From NCBI GenBank assembly GCA_032717465.1, contig CM064713.1, positions 4,530,001 through 4,594,000 of the forward strand: 64,000 nt of DNA, given 5' to 3'. The position numbers were made by a program, and so were the translations under genes. Below are positions 22,743 through 32,324 of the stretch, one piece after another (position 1 is the first letter of the stretch; each line of letters starts with the position of its first letter). This DNA comes from Coenobita brevimanus (Eukaryota > Arthropoda > Malacostraca > Decapoda > Coenobitidae). The notes under the pieces were generated by a model. That model was given only the letters and a program-made list of their open reading frames with translations, made no database searches and was not told the origin of the DNA.

Positions 22743-24015
22743 TCCCCTACTATTTCCCCTTCACACTGCCTTACTTTCTTTACCTCCTTCCAAAACAATT
22801 TCTTACTCTCCCTCCATTTCACACTCAGATTCCTCCCAAACTCTTCATCCACTTTCTTTTTACTCTTCTTCACCAGTCTCTTAACCTCCCTTCTCCTGCT
22901 CACATATACCTCTCTCTTCTCTCTCTCATCTTCTCCCCTACCTCTACCTGCTAACCATTCACTATATGCCTTCTTCTTTTGTTCCACAGCTCGTTTCACC
23001 TCATCATTCCACCATGCTGTCCCTTGCACACCCTTGCATCTCCTCCTTACTCCACAAACCGTCTCACACGCTGCGCTTATCTCTTCCGTGAATATCTTAC
23101 ATACATCTTCCACCCTTTCCATCTGCTCTAGCTCATACCTTCCCAATCTTTCTTCCACTATGCTCTTATACTCTGTCATTTTCTCACTATCTTGCAATTT
23201 CTCCACTCTTCTCACAGGAGTTGCTTCCTCCTGTCTTCCCCTTCGTCTCCTCAACCACTTTCTTTGCAGCTCTACCTTGGCCATCACTAAGTGATGGTCT
23301 GAGACGCCATTCCCCCATCCTCTCCACACTCTTGCATCCAACACTTGTCTTCTCATTCGCTCATCCACACACACGTAGTCTATCATTGCCTTTCGTTCAA
23401 CAAGTTCACCATCCATCCTCCTCATTACTCTCCATGGATACCGGTGGATCATCTTATGCCGAAAGTAGGTGTTGGCTATTGCCAACCCCCTACAAGCACA
23501 GATGTCCACCAAAGCACTTCCATTCCCATCTACGTCAGCTGGCACACCCCACTGACCAACCACTCCATCCACTCGTACATTCCCAACTTTGCCATTCATG
23601 TCTCCAATCAACAGCACTCTCTCGCTCCTCTCAAACTTGTCCATACACGCTTCTACACTTGCCCAAAACTCATCTTTCACTCTTGCCACTCGATCCTCTG
23701 TTGGGGCATACAATCGCCCACGCTTGTATACCTACTTTCATCCTCACCCATACAATCCTTGCACCCACTGTTCCATACTCTCTTATATTCTCCTTCCACT
23801 TCTTGCTTATCATCAGACATACTCCCTCTCTTGCCCTCTCATTTTCATTGACTCCCGCACATATACCTAAACCATATTCCCATTCTCTCACCCTTTCACC
23901 TTTCCATTTAGTTTCAGTCAATCCACATGTATCCACTTTTGCATCCTCAAGCACCTGAACAATCTCTCTCTCTTTCACTTCATCATTCACTCCTCTCACA
24001 GTATACCTACTTAGA
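22739..24015 (-). pseudogene. LINE endonuclease domain (EEP family)
   Basis: Two frames carry an exonuclease-endonuclease-phosphatase domain. The N-terminal part (to about 23700) contains LTETKWKGERV, with the catalytic Glu of the TETKW block. After a frameshift near 23690-23715 the rest begins YAPTEDRVARVKDEF and holds LLIGDMNGKVG (GDxN block, residues 37-40 of this segment), MIDYVCVDE (residues 110-118) and GVSDHHLVMAK (SDH block, residues 138-140). This domain nicks target DNA to prime reverse transcription. A long Arg/Lys/Glu-rich linker follows and stops at 22739, where a second frameshift leads into the reverse transcriptase. Active-site residues look intact, and only the frame is broken. 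Confidence 0.85.
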
Positions 24016-25235
24016 GATATTAAAGAAAGCCACCTGAACACCTTCAATAGAGTGTTTATTGCCAATCACACCTACCGGACATGACGTTACCACACCAAAG
24101 AAGCTCATATATACTGTATTCAGTTTAAAACCATAAGTAGCAGTGGAAGCCTAACTGGAACCCCCCAATGATTATAACCTACCTAACCTAGAGCAAACTA
24201 AGAAGTGCATTACGTAAAACTGGCACCAGAACAGTATCATGCTCTAAGAGCGTTTGTTAATCATTGGTGCAATTGTCAGCTGACCATGCGATAGTGAAAC
24301 ACTCACTTAGGTTGGTGAGCACATGACTACGCTTGACATAGGTAATAGTAGGGGTCTTGGGTGGAGCCATGGTGGTACTGTAGTATTCCACAAGGCCAAA
24401 TAGAAATGCAGACAGATGAAGAGGCAACCGATCAGCAGGGCTGAGCACAGGTCGCAGAGGCAATTCAGCTGGTCTGTCTGGTGGTGTACGGTTTGTATTG
24501 TCGAAATGGCAGGGATAACCATGTTGAACAACGAAAAGGAGCATAGATCAAAAAACGTTGAACAATGAATTGTCAAATAACGATCGATCGAAAAACAGGG
24601 GCTTGGTGTAATCTCCATTATGACCAGGAAACAGCTCACGTCAGGGAAACAAAAAGGGAAACAGAATCACCACAGAAGTCATTTACCACTTCAGAAGCAT
24701 TTTTAAAAATATGGAATACAAACTGTAACATTAAGAGCAAATTGGTAAGGTCTTTTTGCTGCTTAAGCTAAATCAGATATTCACCATAACTTATTTTTCC
24801 CTATTCTCAAGGTTAGGAGTGAAGCATTGGTAAATTTTCAAATTACACCTAACAGACATTGAAATTGTGCCCAGTAGTGGATTTAAAGCAGTTCTGCTTG
24901 ATGGCATCTGTTGCAAGTGCATTTACATACAGGGTACTTGTATATAAGGAGTTGAGGGAGATTATTAACCCCTATGTCCATCTGTTATTCATTATATGTA
25001 AAAATGATCTAGCCCAGCGTAACCTAACTTAATTTTAACAGATGCAATAATGGAAAGAACTAAAGCATGACAACCCTCCCTTGACACACACTCACACATC
25101 TTTAAGTACTGTACTGTACTGTATTAGAAAGTGCAGATGCGATGGATTAATTCATTTTCATTGGTTGGGTGTAATTCCAAAATAATACAGTTATAAAGTA
25201 ATGGATGACACCTAAATCTTACTAAATGATAGTAT
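24016..25235. other. No gene recognised
   Basis: Mixed AT-rich DNA with no convincing coding region. The minus-strand open frames around 24257-24639 have no recognisable motifs. Confidence 0.5.
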
Positions 25236-25490
25236 ACTGGCAGGTCCTGTTATTCAAGCGGGACATGTTAATGGAGGACTCCTCGGACAGTGGAAACTTG
25301 TATAATGGAGTGAAAAAAAAAGGAGCGCGAAAATTTGTATAATGAAGTACATAAGTCATGAGGAAAGTAGGATTAGGTTAGCTGATCCTGCATGTGTCAC
25401 CAAATTTGGGTCTGAATTGCCCATTCTTGTATCATCAGTTTCTTGCACGTTGTGCTGTGTAACAGATGCTCATACACTGGGGCCCGCCTG
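25236..25490. mobile_element. MITE, family F copy 2
   Basis: Shares with 11436-11826 the start (ggcaggtcctgttattcaag, then gaggactcctcggacagtgg) and the right-hand interior (gctgatcctgcatgtgtcac, then tcagtttcttgcacg). The right end ggggcccgcctg is the inverse of the left ggcaggtcc. It carries about one copy of the internal unit that is tandemly tripled in copy 1. Confidence 0.65.
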
Positions 25491-26111
25491 CATTATAACA
25501 TTGACATTCTCTTTCTCTCCAGGGTTAGGATGAAGCATGTGGCTTTTGGCTGCCAAGCTTGATTCAGATCATTCCAGAATTTTGTCATTTCACAGTTAAT
25601 TGATTTTTATTTTATGATTTTCATTCAGATTGACCCAGAGTTTTGCCCTTCCATAGATGATTCACATAACTCAGTATGGAAACAGTTATACAGCTCTGCA
25701 TGCTTTCCATAGCACTTCCTTGTGACTAGCATTATATTCTGATGTTAATTTTTGTTACAAGTCAGCTAGAAAGGGGGATTAATGTCAGTTTTAGGTGTCA
25801 TTAGGGCAGTCGTTAACCCGCCGCATCCTGGTTATGTTTGGATACGTTGCAGCATTTTGTCACGCCCAGTCCCGACAGTATACCCACACATTTTGCAATT
25901 GCGAAGTCCGTCATTTGCACATTTTTCAAGTTTCATTCATGATTTTTGGTAGGCATATGCGGGAGATCTTCCTCTACCCGTCGTCAGGCGGTGACACTGC
26001 CTTACGCTGTGTGCCCCCCCCCCCATGCCATTGTCTCAACAATTCACCTGTTAGCAGTGACCTGGCCAGTAAAGACATGTCACGCCACGTTACGAAATTC
26101 AAGGCGAGAGT

Positions 26112-26240
26112 GATTCCCCAATCGATGATGATGTGGAGGACAAAGATTACGTGGCACCAGAGGAAGAATCAAGCAGAAGTGATGTGGAAGTAACATTGCC
26201 AAGGAAGGTGCGGTATGTCGATGTGTTCAGTGAGTGAAAC
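26112..26240 (+). pseudogene. Remnant of an acidic N-terminal coding segment in family A
   Basis: A 43-codon open stretch reading ESDSPIDDDVEDKDYVAPEE, then ESSRSDVEVTLPRKV, ending at a stop after DVFSE. Copy 1 (about 8950-9049) reads SDSPIDDNVEDNVYIALEEE in the matching frame. Acidic, Ser/Asp/Glu-rich N-termini are typical of piggyBac transposases. I infer that this is the surviving N-terminal end of the parent gene, retained in an internal-deletion derivative. No start codon is assured and no catalytic part remains. Confidence 0.45.
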
Positions 26241-26259
26241 AACGTTTATATTCCCTGTA

Positions 26260-27501
26260 CAGTAAAACCCCGATATAATGGACTTCAATAGACCGGAATT
26301 CGCATTTATCAGACTCATGGAGCTACCGGACTAAATTCCTATATATTGGAAATTGTCCGAGAAAGACAGAAGCAGTCCGGACTGCCAGACCACTTCAGCT
26401 ATGTTCACTGTGATCAGGTAAATAAAGGACATGTTTATCAGTGTATAATATAGTATTATTATATATATATTATACCATTTGCTTAATGTAGTGAAGTTAT
26501 AACACAGTACAGTACCGCAATGGCAGTCAAAACAGTTTAAAAACTGTTCATGCAATCTGGACTAATGTCTGATATATTGGAAAAAGTCCGGATTAGAAGG
26601 GGGAATTCCGATGTCGCTTTTATTGGAATTTCGTATTTTTCGGAATGTTTTCGGCCCCAATTAGACACTTCACCAGATCCTTTCAGAAATCAGCCTCTAG
26701 GTTCACTTCTGTCGCCCAGCTCTGATGCGGGGTAGGCACTGAAAAAGTAGCCAGTGCATAGTTTCTTTTTAATTTTGACACAAAGTAAAACACCTCAAAA
26801 CATATTTTACTCATCAGATTACTCAGATGGCATGATATGCTACAAAGAAAATACAATGTGGGAGCCCTCTGATTAAATATAATGTATTACAAGTGTCATT
26901 TTGTAAACTCAGCTTTTGTCAGTTTACTCATCTATTTAAGCATAACATAGAGACAAAACCTATGCAATTTTACTAGAACCATCCGTAAAGCAAGATAACA
27001 GTGATTAAAATATTTGTCATTCATTACTATTCACAAAAGAAAATAGATATGTAGCCGCATATTTAGCAGCACCTTTCAATATGCTGCCTTGCCTGACGTA
27101 TGACTTTTCCTAACAATATGGACCTGTTGGACGTCTTGATCATCGTAGTAGCCAAAGTCTAACACAAAAAAATTCTTTTAAATGTTTCCCTGGCTCCATT
27201 GCACAGTTTGGTAAGTTTACACTTCAGCTCTTCGTACTCTGCTATGGTTATCACGTCGCATCGCACTGCCGTTTGTTTGGATTAATATGGCTGATTCACC
27301 AACTAAGCAATCTTTCAGTGCATTATTTTCAGTGGAACAGCTTACTCCTTTAAAGCATGCTAAAACACACACATCAGAAGTCCTGAAGGTAATCTCCTTT
27401 TATTAACTGCACACAATTTGTTCAAATATATGTAAATAAACAGCACACTATTTTAGTCCCCATGCTAAGTTTCTCTAAAAGCCTGGTTATTCTTTTTTTA
27501 C

Positions 27502-27570
<69 letters not shown>

Positions 27571-27767
27571 CTTGATTGAATAGGAAAAAATATTCCTATA
27601 AATATCAATATTATTATAAACTTAGTATTAGGTACAGTTTCACAGGTCTTTAAAACCCGGCAAAACTATTTAATCGAGGCTGGGCGACGCTAGACCACCA
27701 ATTGGCAGACCTCTGAAACAGGGTTTGGTGAAGCCTCTAATTAGTCCCTTTTAGTGAGGTCTTACTG
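26260..27767. mobile_element. pogo/Tigger-like element nested in family A copy 2
   Basis: Flanked by TA (26258-26259 and 27768-27769). The left end CAGTAAAACCCCGATATAAT and the inverted right end CAGTAAGACCTCACTAAAAG agree at about 15 of 20 positions. Removing the element restores a sequence that lines up with the uninterrupted copy 1, so the boundaries are well supported. The interior has further atatattggaaaaagtccgg motifs (about 26570-26590), a (TA)n(TG)n microsatellite at 27505-27570, and a short open frame from 27287 (MADSPTKQSFSALFSVEQLT) ending at a donor-like aaggtaatc. No transposase domain was recognised. Confidence 0.75.
27505..27570. repeat. (TA)n(TG)n microsatellite
   Basis: Compound dinucleotide repeat within the nested pogo-like element. 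Confidence 0.95.
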
Positions 27768-28011
27768 TATTATTGTGTGAAAACCAGTATATTCTGGTAG
27801 TACATATAAATTCGTACCAAATGAACAAATATCTACTTATTCTACGTGGTTTGCAATAGTTAGCGCTACCATAGAACACACGACAGCCACAGCACGGCTC
27901 CAGAGAACACAGTACCAGGTGTTTAAAGGGCCACCTGTTTAGACCACTTCTGAGCTCAGGTGAGCACTTTTTTATGAACTACCATTGTTTATCACTAAAA
28001 GCGGAGTTTGG

Positions 28012-28046
<35 letters not shown>

Positions 28047-28267
28047 AAAATCGGTCGGGATTTGGGGAGGTCATCGATGAAAAATCGGTCATGATGCGGC
28101 AGGTTAAAGTAGGAATCGGGCACATCCATGACTTTTATTAGTTTTTTGTATATTGTACCTCTTCCATGCTGTATTTTTTTGTAGGTATATAAAAAACAGC
28201 TTTACATGCCATTCTTTTTAAATGGGTTGATATTTTCTTCATTGTCTAGCTTATTTTTCCGTAGCGC

Positions 28268-28589
28268 AGAGGTGGTGAAGTGGGCAGTGAGAAAGCTTGG
28301 CTTGGAGGAGTGGCTGGTTAGGGTGGTTATGGCTATGTGTGTGGGTGCTCACACCAAGGTAAGAGTGAATGGAGATTTGCATGATGAGTTTTCTGTGAAT
28401 GTTGGTGTGCATCAGTGGTCAGTTTTGAGTCCCACGTTGTTTATCATGGTACTTGAAGCCCTTTCACATGACTTAAGAAACGGACTCTCGTAGGAGATGT
28501 ATGCTGATGATTTGGTGTTGATTGCAGAGAACAAAAGGGAGGCAGAGGAAAGATTTAGGAAGTGGAGAGATGGTATGGGGCACAAGGGC
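28268..28589 (+). pseudogene. Reverse transcriptase fragment of PHD-LINE copy 2
   Basis: Encodes EVVKWAVRKLGLEEWLVRVV, then GVHQWSVLSPTLF (the usual QG of the QG..SP block is changed to QW), then a stop or short gap around 28494, then MYADDLVLIAENKREAEERF with an intact YADD catalytic motif at about 28497-28511. The upstream catalytic Asp block is missing because of the 5' truncation. It cannot be active on its own. Confidence 0.8.
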
Positions 28590-28642
28590 TTAACCCGCCG
28601 CATCCGGGCAGATTTTTCACCACTTACTCCCCCCAGTCCCGG

Positions 28643-28685
<43 letters not shown>

Positions 28686-29307
28686 GCTAGAACCTCCGCT
28701 TTTTATGAAACATTGAAAATTCAGACAGAAAGTACTAAAAATACCAAATACAGGTAACAGTACCCCCACCTTGGAACCGTGTTCTCTCAGGCCAGGCGCC
28801 AGAGAAGACGTTTTCTTGGGATGGGTAACTAGTCCAAATCACTCATTATATGTAAATATTTATTTGGTACAAATTTATATGTAGTACAAGAGTATATTGG
28901 TTTCCACACAGTAATATAGGCGATATAAGCGTTGTTCACTCACCAAAAACATCAACATATGGCACATTCCTTTATGACATTACCGCCTCTTCACTTTTGC
29001 CTTGAATTTCGTCATTGGAAAGACTGTGGTGTGACCTGTCTATACTGGCCAGGTCACTGCTAACAGATGAGTTGCCAAGAAAATGGCATGTAGGGGGGAG
29101 AGGGGGCAGGTGGAGCCAGGCATTATCCCCACCTGGCATTGGGTAGAGTAAGGTCTCTCACTTATGCCTACCAAAAATACCCCGTGAAACTTTAAAAATG
29201 TGCAAATGACGGACCTAGCAATTGCAAAACGTATGGATGCATTGTCGGGTGTCACCGTGACAAAACGTGGCAACGTATCCATACGTCGTCGGGATGCCTT
29301 GGGTTAA
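28590..29307 (-). mobile_element. piggyBac-like non-autonomous element, family A copy 3 (reverse orientation)
   Basis: TTAA at 28590-28593 and 29304-29307. Read on the minus strand it begins TTAACCCAAGGCATCCCGAC with the palindrome ACGTAT-GG-ATACGT, matching the left end of copy 1. The plus-strand left end (TTAACCCGCCGCATCCGGG) corresponds to the right end of copy 2. A run of 35 T at 28647-28681 is the same internal A-tract as in copies 1 (9 A) and 2 (29 A). It is inserted in PHD-LINE copy 2. Confidence 0.9.
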
Positions 29308-30019
29308 GGGCAAATGCAGATAAAAAAAAAGTGATGATATCTAGGATTGGTGGTGGTACTGTCAAAGACGAGGGAGAGTGGCCATGTGCGGTGTGCCACA
29401 AGGGCATGGGAAGTACTGTAATTCCATCTTGTGCAGTGTTTGTGATAAATGGGTGCACAAGAGATGTAGTGGTTTCAGAGGTAGACTGCAAGATAATGCT
29501 GATTTAATGTGTGTAGTGTGTCGGGGAGAGCAGGTGGAGATTGTCAGGCGTGAAAGGATTGAACTTGCTGGTGAGTCTCTTGAGTGTGTGGAAGAGTTTT
29601 GTTGTTTGGGAGACATGTTCTGTGCTGGAGGTGGGGCTGGAGCTAGCTCTGTGGCTAGGGTAAGAAGTGGCTGGAAGAAGCTCAGGGAGCTGTTGCCTCT
29701 CCTGACATTGAGAGGACTCTTCTTATGTGCTACGTGGTCTTTGTATGCAGCATGTGTTAGGAATGTAATGCTGTATGGTAGTGAGACTTGGGCAGTAAAG
29801 AAGGAGGATATTCGCAGGCTCAGATGTACAGAAATGACAATGATTAGGTGGATGTGCAGTGCATCCCTGCGTGCAAGGCCTAGGGGGGCTGGGTTTACAA
29901 TGGAAGAAGTGAGAGGTAGGATGGGATTGGAGTGTATTGGTGTTGTGATGAGGAGAGGTAGCTTAGGTGATTTGGGCATGTGGAGAGAATGGGGGATGAT
30001 AACTAGCTGCAGAAGGTGA
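29308..30019 (+). pseudogene. PHD-type zinc finger and C-terminal region of LINE copy 2
   Basis: The first cysteine pair (EWPCAVCHKGMGS) is in one frame at about 29370-29410. After a shift near 29415-29425 the remainder (NSILCSVCDKWVHKRC, then LMCVVCRGE) follows in the frame that stays open to 30019. All eight C4HC3 ligands are therefore encoded but split between frames. The open frame continues with ERIELAGESLECVEEF, MLYGSETWAVKKEDIRRL and MIRWMCSASLRARPRG. It is better preserved than copy 1, in which an early stop interrupts this region. Confidence 0.8.
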
Positions 30020-30224
30020 GAAGTGTTAATATTAGGGGTTGGGTTGTGAGGGGTAGACCGAGAAAGACGTGGGACGAGGTCATTAAGTGTGACCTCGGTT
30101 AAGGGACTGAACAGGGAGGCTGCAGTAGATCGTGCAGCATGGAGAGCCGCCATTAGGTGACCAAGGCTGATGCATGCAAGCATGTTGGAGCCTTCAAAAA
30201 CGAAAACGAATGCAGTGACATTAA

Positions 30225-30545
30225 GATAGCACTGCATCTCATTGTGCTTTCTATGGAACTTCTTTGTAACCATTATCATATTCTGATGTAAATCTGTTGA
30301 GCTGTAAGTATAAGATAGTACTAAGTTCAGTGTGCTTTCTGTGGAACTTCTTTGTGACCAGCATCATATTTTGATGTTAATATGTTGCTACAGCTCAGCA
30401 ACAGTAAGATAATGGCTCAGCGTGTTTTCCATAGAGCTGCTTCATGACTAGCTTCATATTCTAGTGTTAATAAATTGCTACAGCTCAACATCAAGATGGG
30501 GAGATGAAAGTTTAATGCTTAGTTAAAGGGACAGTATAGTTTTAC
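30225..30545 (+). repeat. Dispersed repeat H: three tandem copies
   Basis: Three head-to-tail copies of roughly 90-110 bp, each with variants of gtgctttctatggaacttct, then ttgtgaccagcatcatattt, then tgatgttaat and gctacagctcagcaa, ending in gagatgaaagtttaatgctt. Single related copies lie at about 440-560, 25685-25775, 47265-47385 and 48295-48430. No terminal inverted repeat or coding sequence was seen, and the class is unknown. Confidence 0.7.
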
Positions 30546-30675
30546 CATGATTGTTTTATATTTCCCCTCTCGGTAAAGGGAACAGTATAGTTGTACCGTG
30601 AGCATTTTGTATTTCCACTCACAGTAATGGGAACAGTCTAGTTTCACCATAATTGTTGTGTATTTCCACTTTCAA
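30525..30675 (+). repeat. About 60-bp tandem repeat following repeat H
   Basis: Three copies of a unit with ggaacagtatagttgtaccg, then ttgtatttccactc. Confidence 0.7.
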
Positions 30676-31384
30676 TATGTCTGATTTGGAGCTTAAGGAT
30701 TTACCTATTTTTCCAATGTTATCAAATCATACCTCCACATTCCCCTACCTATCCTTACCCACACTATAAGGGGTGGTCCATAAATAGCGGCCCTTTTGAA
30801 ACTCATCAGGTCTTACAGTTTGCAGGGATGGCTCATTATGTTAATGTGGTTGTGGGTGTAGGATATAGATAAGTGATAACAGGAAAAGACATAAATAGTG
30901 TTGCCTGGACCATCCTGTGTCCTAGATATTAAAAAGGAGTAAAATCTCAGTACCGGATGATTATTCAACAAATATGACACTGTTTCAGAAGCACAAGGGT
31001 CAGCACCAGGGCAATGTCAGCTTGGTGCAGTTCATTTTATGTCAGGCAAAAAAGATTGACGCGGCAGTATGATGACATCACCGTTGAATTGGAGAACTGG
31101 TATCAGGTGAAAGGAAGTAGGCGTAATGGCATGGTTAGTTTTATTTACCGGTATATTTATTTATTTTATAATTATTTTTTTTTTTTGGGGGGGGGGGGAT
31201 TCTCATCTAACAAGAGATCCATATAAACCCTTTTCAGCTTGGTTGACGGCCAAGCATAGATTGGAGAATGGATTTGACAAGTAAGCCAGGAGACTCATTG
31301 CCGTCTCTTAACTAAGACTCACAGAATTTTATGCAGCCAGTTTATGGGAGTAGCCCAGTTTGTATCATTTTGTCACGTATCAGA
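30676..31384. other. No gene recognised
   Basis: No supported coding or RNA feature. It contains a T9-12/G10 tract near 31175-31198. Confidence 0.5.
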
Positions 31385-31549
31385 GCCCCAACATGCTTGC
31401 ATGCTTCGGCCGTGGTCACCCAGTGGCGGCTTTCCCCACTACTTCATCTCTGGCGGCCTCCCTATTCAGTCCTTTATCCAAGAAGTCATGATCTGTGACC
31501 TTGTCCCAGGCTTTCAGGCTTCCTACCCCTGACGTTCACACTTCTCACT
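31385..31549 (-). mobile_element. PHD-LINE 3'-end fragment (minus strand)
   Basis: The reverse complement matches the LINE 3' end: ggactgaatagggaggccgc, ggtgaccacggccgaagcat, then gcaagcatgttgg. It abuts the TTAA element at 31550. Confidence 0.75.
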
Positions 31550-31640
31550 TTAACCCGTGGATTGCGAGCCACGGCTTAGGCCCCCAGTGGCCGTGAATCA
31601 CCGTGCACTACTCAAACTTGCGCATGATGCTACACAAAAG

Positions 31641-31690
<50 letters not shown>

Positions 31691-31964
31691 GATGCTGTGA
31701 ATGGTTTATCTTCAAGGTTATAATATACAATTTTTTTTTTTTTTTCTTCACTACTCCACCCCTATGCAAACTTACGCATGCTGCTATGCAAAGAGAGAGA
31801 GAGATTTTTTTGTTTTTTTTTCTTACCAGATGATGCCCTGGATGTTTATCTTCAAGTTTATAATAATTTCCCCCCCCCCTCCACACCACGGGTTTTTTTC
31901 TTTTTTTTTTTGCACACCACAGGGTGGTATAACAGAAGGTAATTGCATGCAGTCCATGGGTTAA
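31550..31964. mobile_element. piggyBac-like MITE, family B
   Basis: TTAA at both ends. The left TTAACCCGTGGATTGC and the inverted right TTAACCCATGGACTGC match at 14 of 16 positions. A subterminal palindrome CCGTGG...CCACGG lies at about 31555-31574. The 415-bp interior is mostly poly(T) and poly(C) tracts (about 39 T at 31647-31685, and more near 31731, 31806, 31869 and 31891), with a weak duplication of an acttgcgcatgatgctac-like phrase. Confidence 0.8.
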
Positions 31965-32324
31965 GTAGGTTAAGTAAGTGTTTGGGTATGTTGTTAATGC
32001 TTGGTGATCCTATAGTTCATACACCTTCACATGGCAGGTATTTTCATCATTTTCCAGTTTATTCGTGTAGGTCATTGTGTGGCAGAATGAGATACGGTAA
32101 AAGCTAGACTAACTGTCATCCGATGCATCGGCACATCCGTATAACCGGAACGGAAAATCGATCCAGCATGGGGTCGAAAATATTCCAGATATCAAAAAGA
32201 TTCCTCTGTCTGAATCCTCATCTCATGATCCTGATGATCCCCCAATAGTTCTTGATTAGTTCTGTACAGTACAGTATAAAGTAGTGTATGCAGCTAAGTT
32301 TTCAAAATTATGTTGGCCCGTAAT
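31965..32324. other. No gene; possible pogo-type MITE end
   Basis: Around 32095-32160 (cggtaaaagctagactaact, then cgtataaccggaacgg) resembles a pogo/jerky MITE terminus, but no partner end was found. Confidence 0.35.

Larger units (their letters stand above)
21031..24015 (-). mobile_element. RTE-like LINE, nearly full-length
   Basis: A non-LTR retrotransposon read on the minus strand: apurinic endonuclease, reverse transcriptase, C-terminal tail, then a very short 3' end (cctttgcgggattagggcgt, then a tail of tatagatagatagg). The 5' end is cut at the start of the endonuclease: the first readable block is TVRGVNDEVKEREIVQVLED, so only the extreme N-terminus is missing. Fragments of the same family lie at 13438-13590, 17468-17690 and 40098-40150. 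There is no poly(A) tail; the tail is a GATA-type tandem repeat, as in many RTE elements. I see no clear target duplication. Confidence 0.85.
25813..28107 (+). mobile_element. piggyBac-like non-autonomous element, family A copy 2, interrupted
   Basis: TTAA at both ends. The left end is TTAACCCGCCGCATCCTGG and the right end, inverted, is TTAACCTGCCGCATCATGA. The sequence parallels copy 1 (8658-9423) through the acidic open stretch (about 26112-26240), then is interrupted at a TA by the element at 26260-27767. It resumes at 27770 with sequence matching copy 1 (ttgtgtgaaaaccagtatat against ctgcttgaaaaccaatatac). Near the right end is a run of 29 A, where copy 1 has 9 A. Confidence 0.85.
28268..30212 (+). 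mobile_element. PHD-finger LINE, copy 2, interrupted by a TTAA element
   Basis: 5'-truncated copy of the same LINE as 13622-15055, in two parts: 28268-28589 and 29308-30212. The first part encodes the reverse transcriptase from AEVVKWAVRKLGLEEWLVR through YADDLVLIAENKREAEER. The second encodes the zinc finger and C-terminal region and ends with the shared tail (catgcaagcatgttggagcc, then ttcaaaaacgaaaacgaa). The TTAA element at 28590-29307 splits it precisely. Joining the flanks gives continuous homology to copy 1. Confidence 0.9.

Noticed and set aside
21060..23958. Plus-strand open frames of up to 245 codons rich in Ser, Pro, Leu and His
   Set aside because: These are the antisense of the RTE-like LINE, whose minus-strand frames carry the real endonuclease and reverse transcriptase motifs.
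24257..24639. Minus-strand open frames suggesting a small secreted or membrane protein
   Set aside because: Two overlapping frames of similar length with no motif or conserved start context; chance is the simplest explanation.
29362..30279. A 305-codon minus-strand open frame
   Set aside because: It lies opposite the zinc-finger and C-terminal coding region of PHD-LINE copy 2, where the plus strand carries the recognisable motifs.
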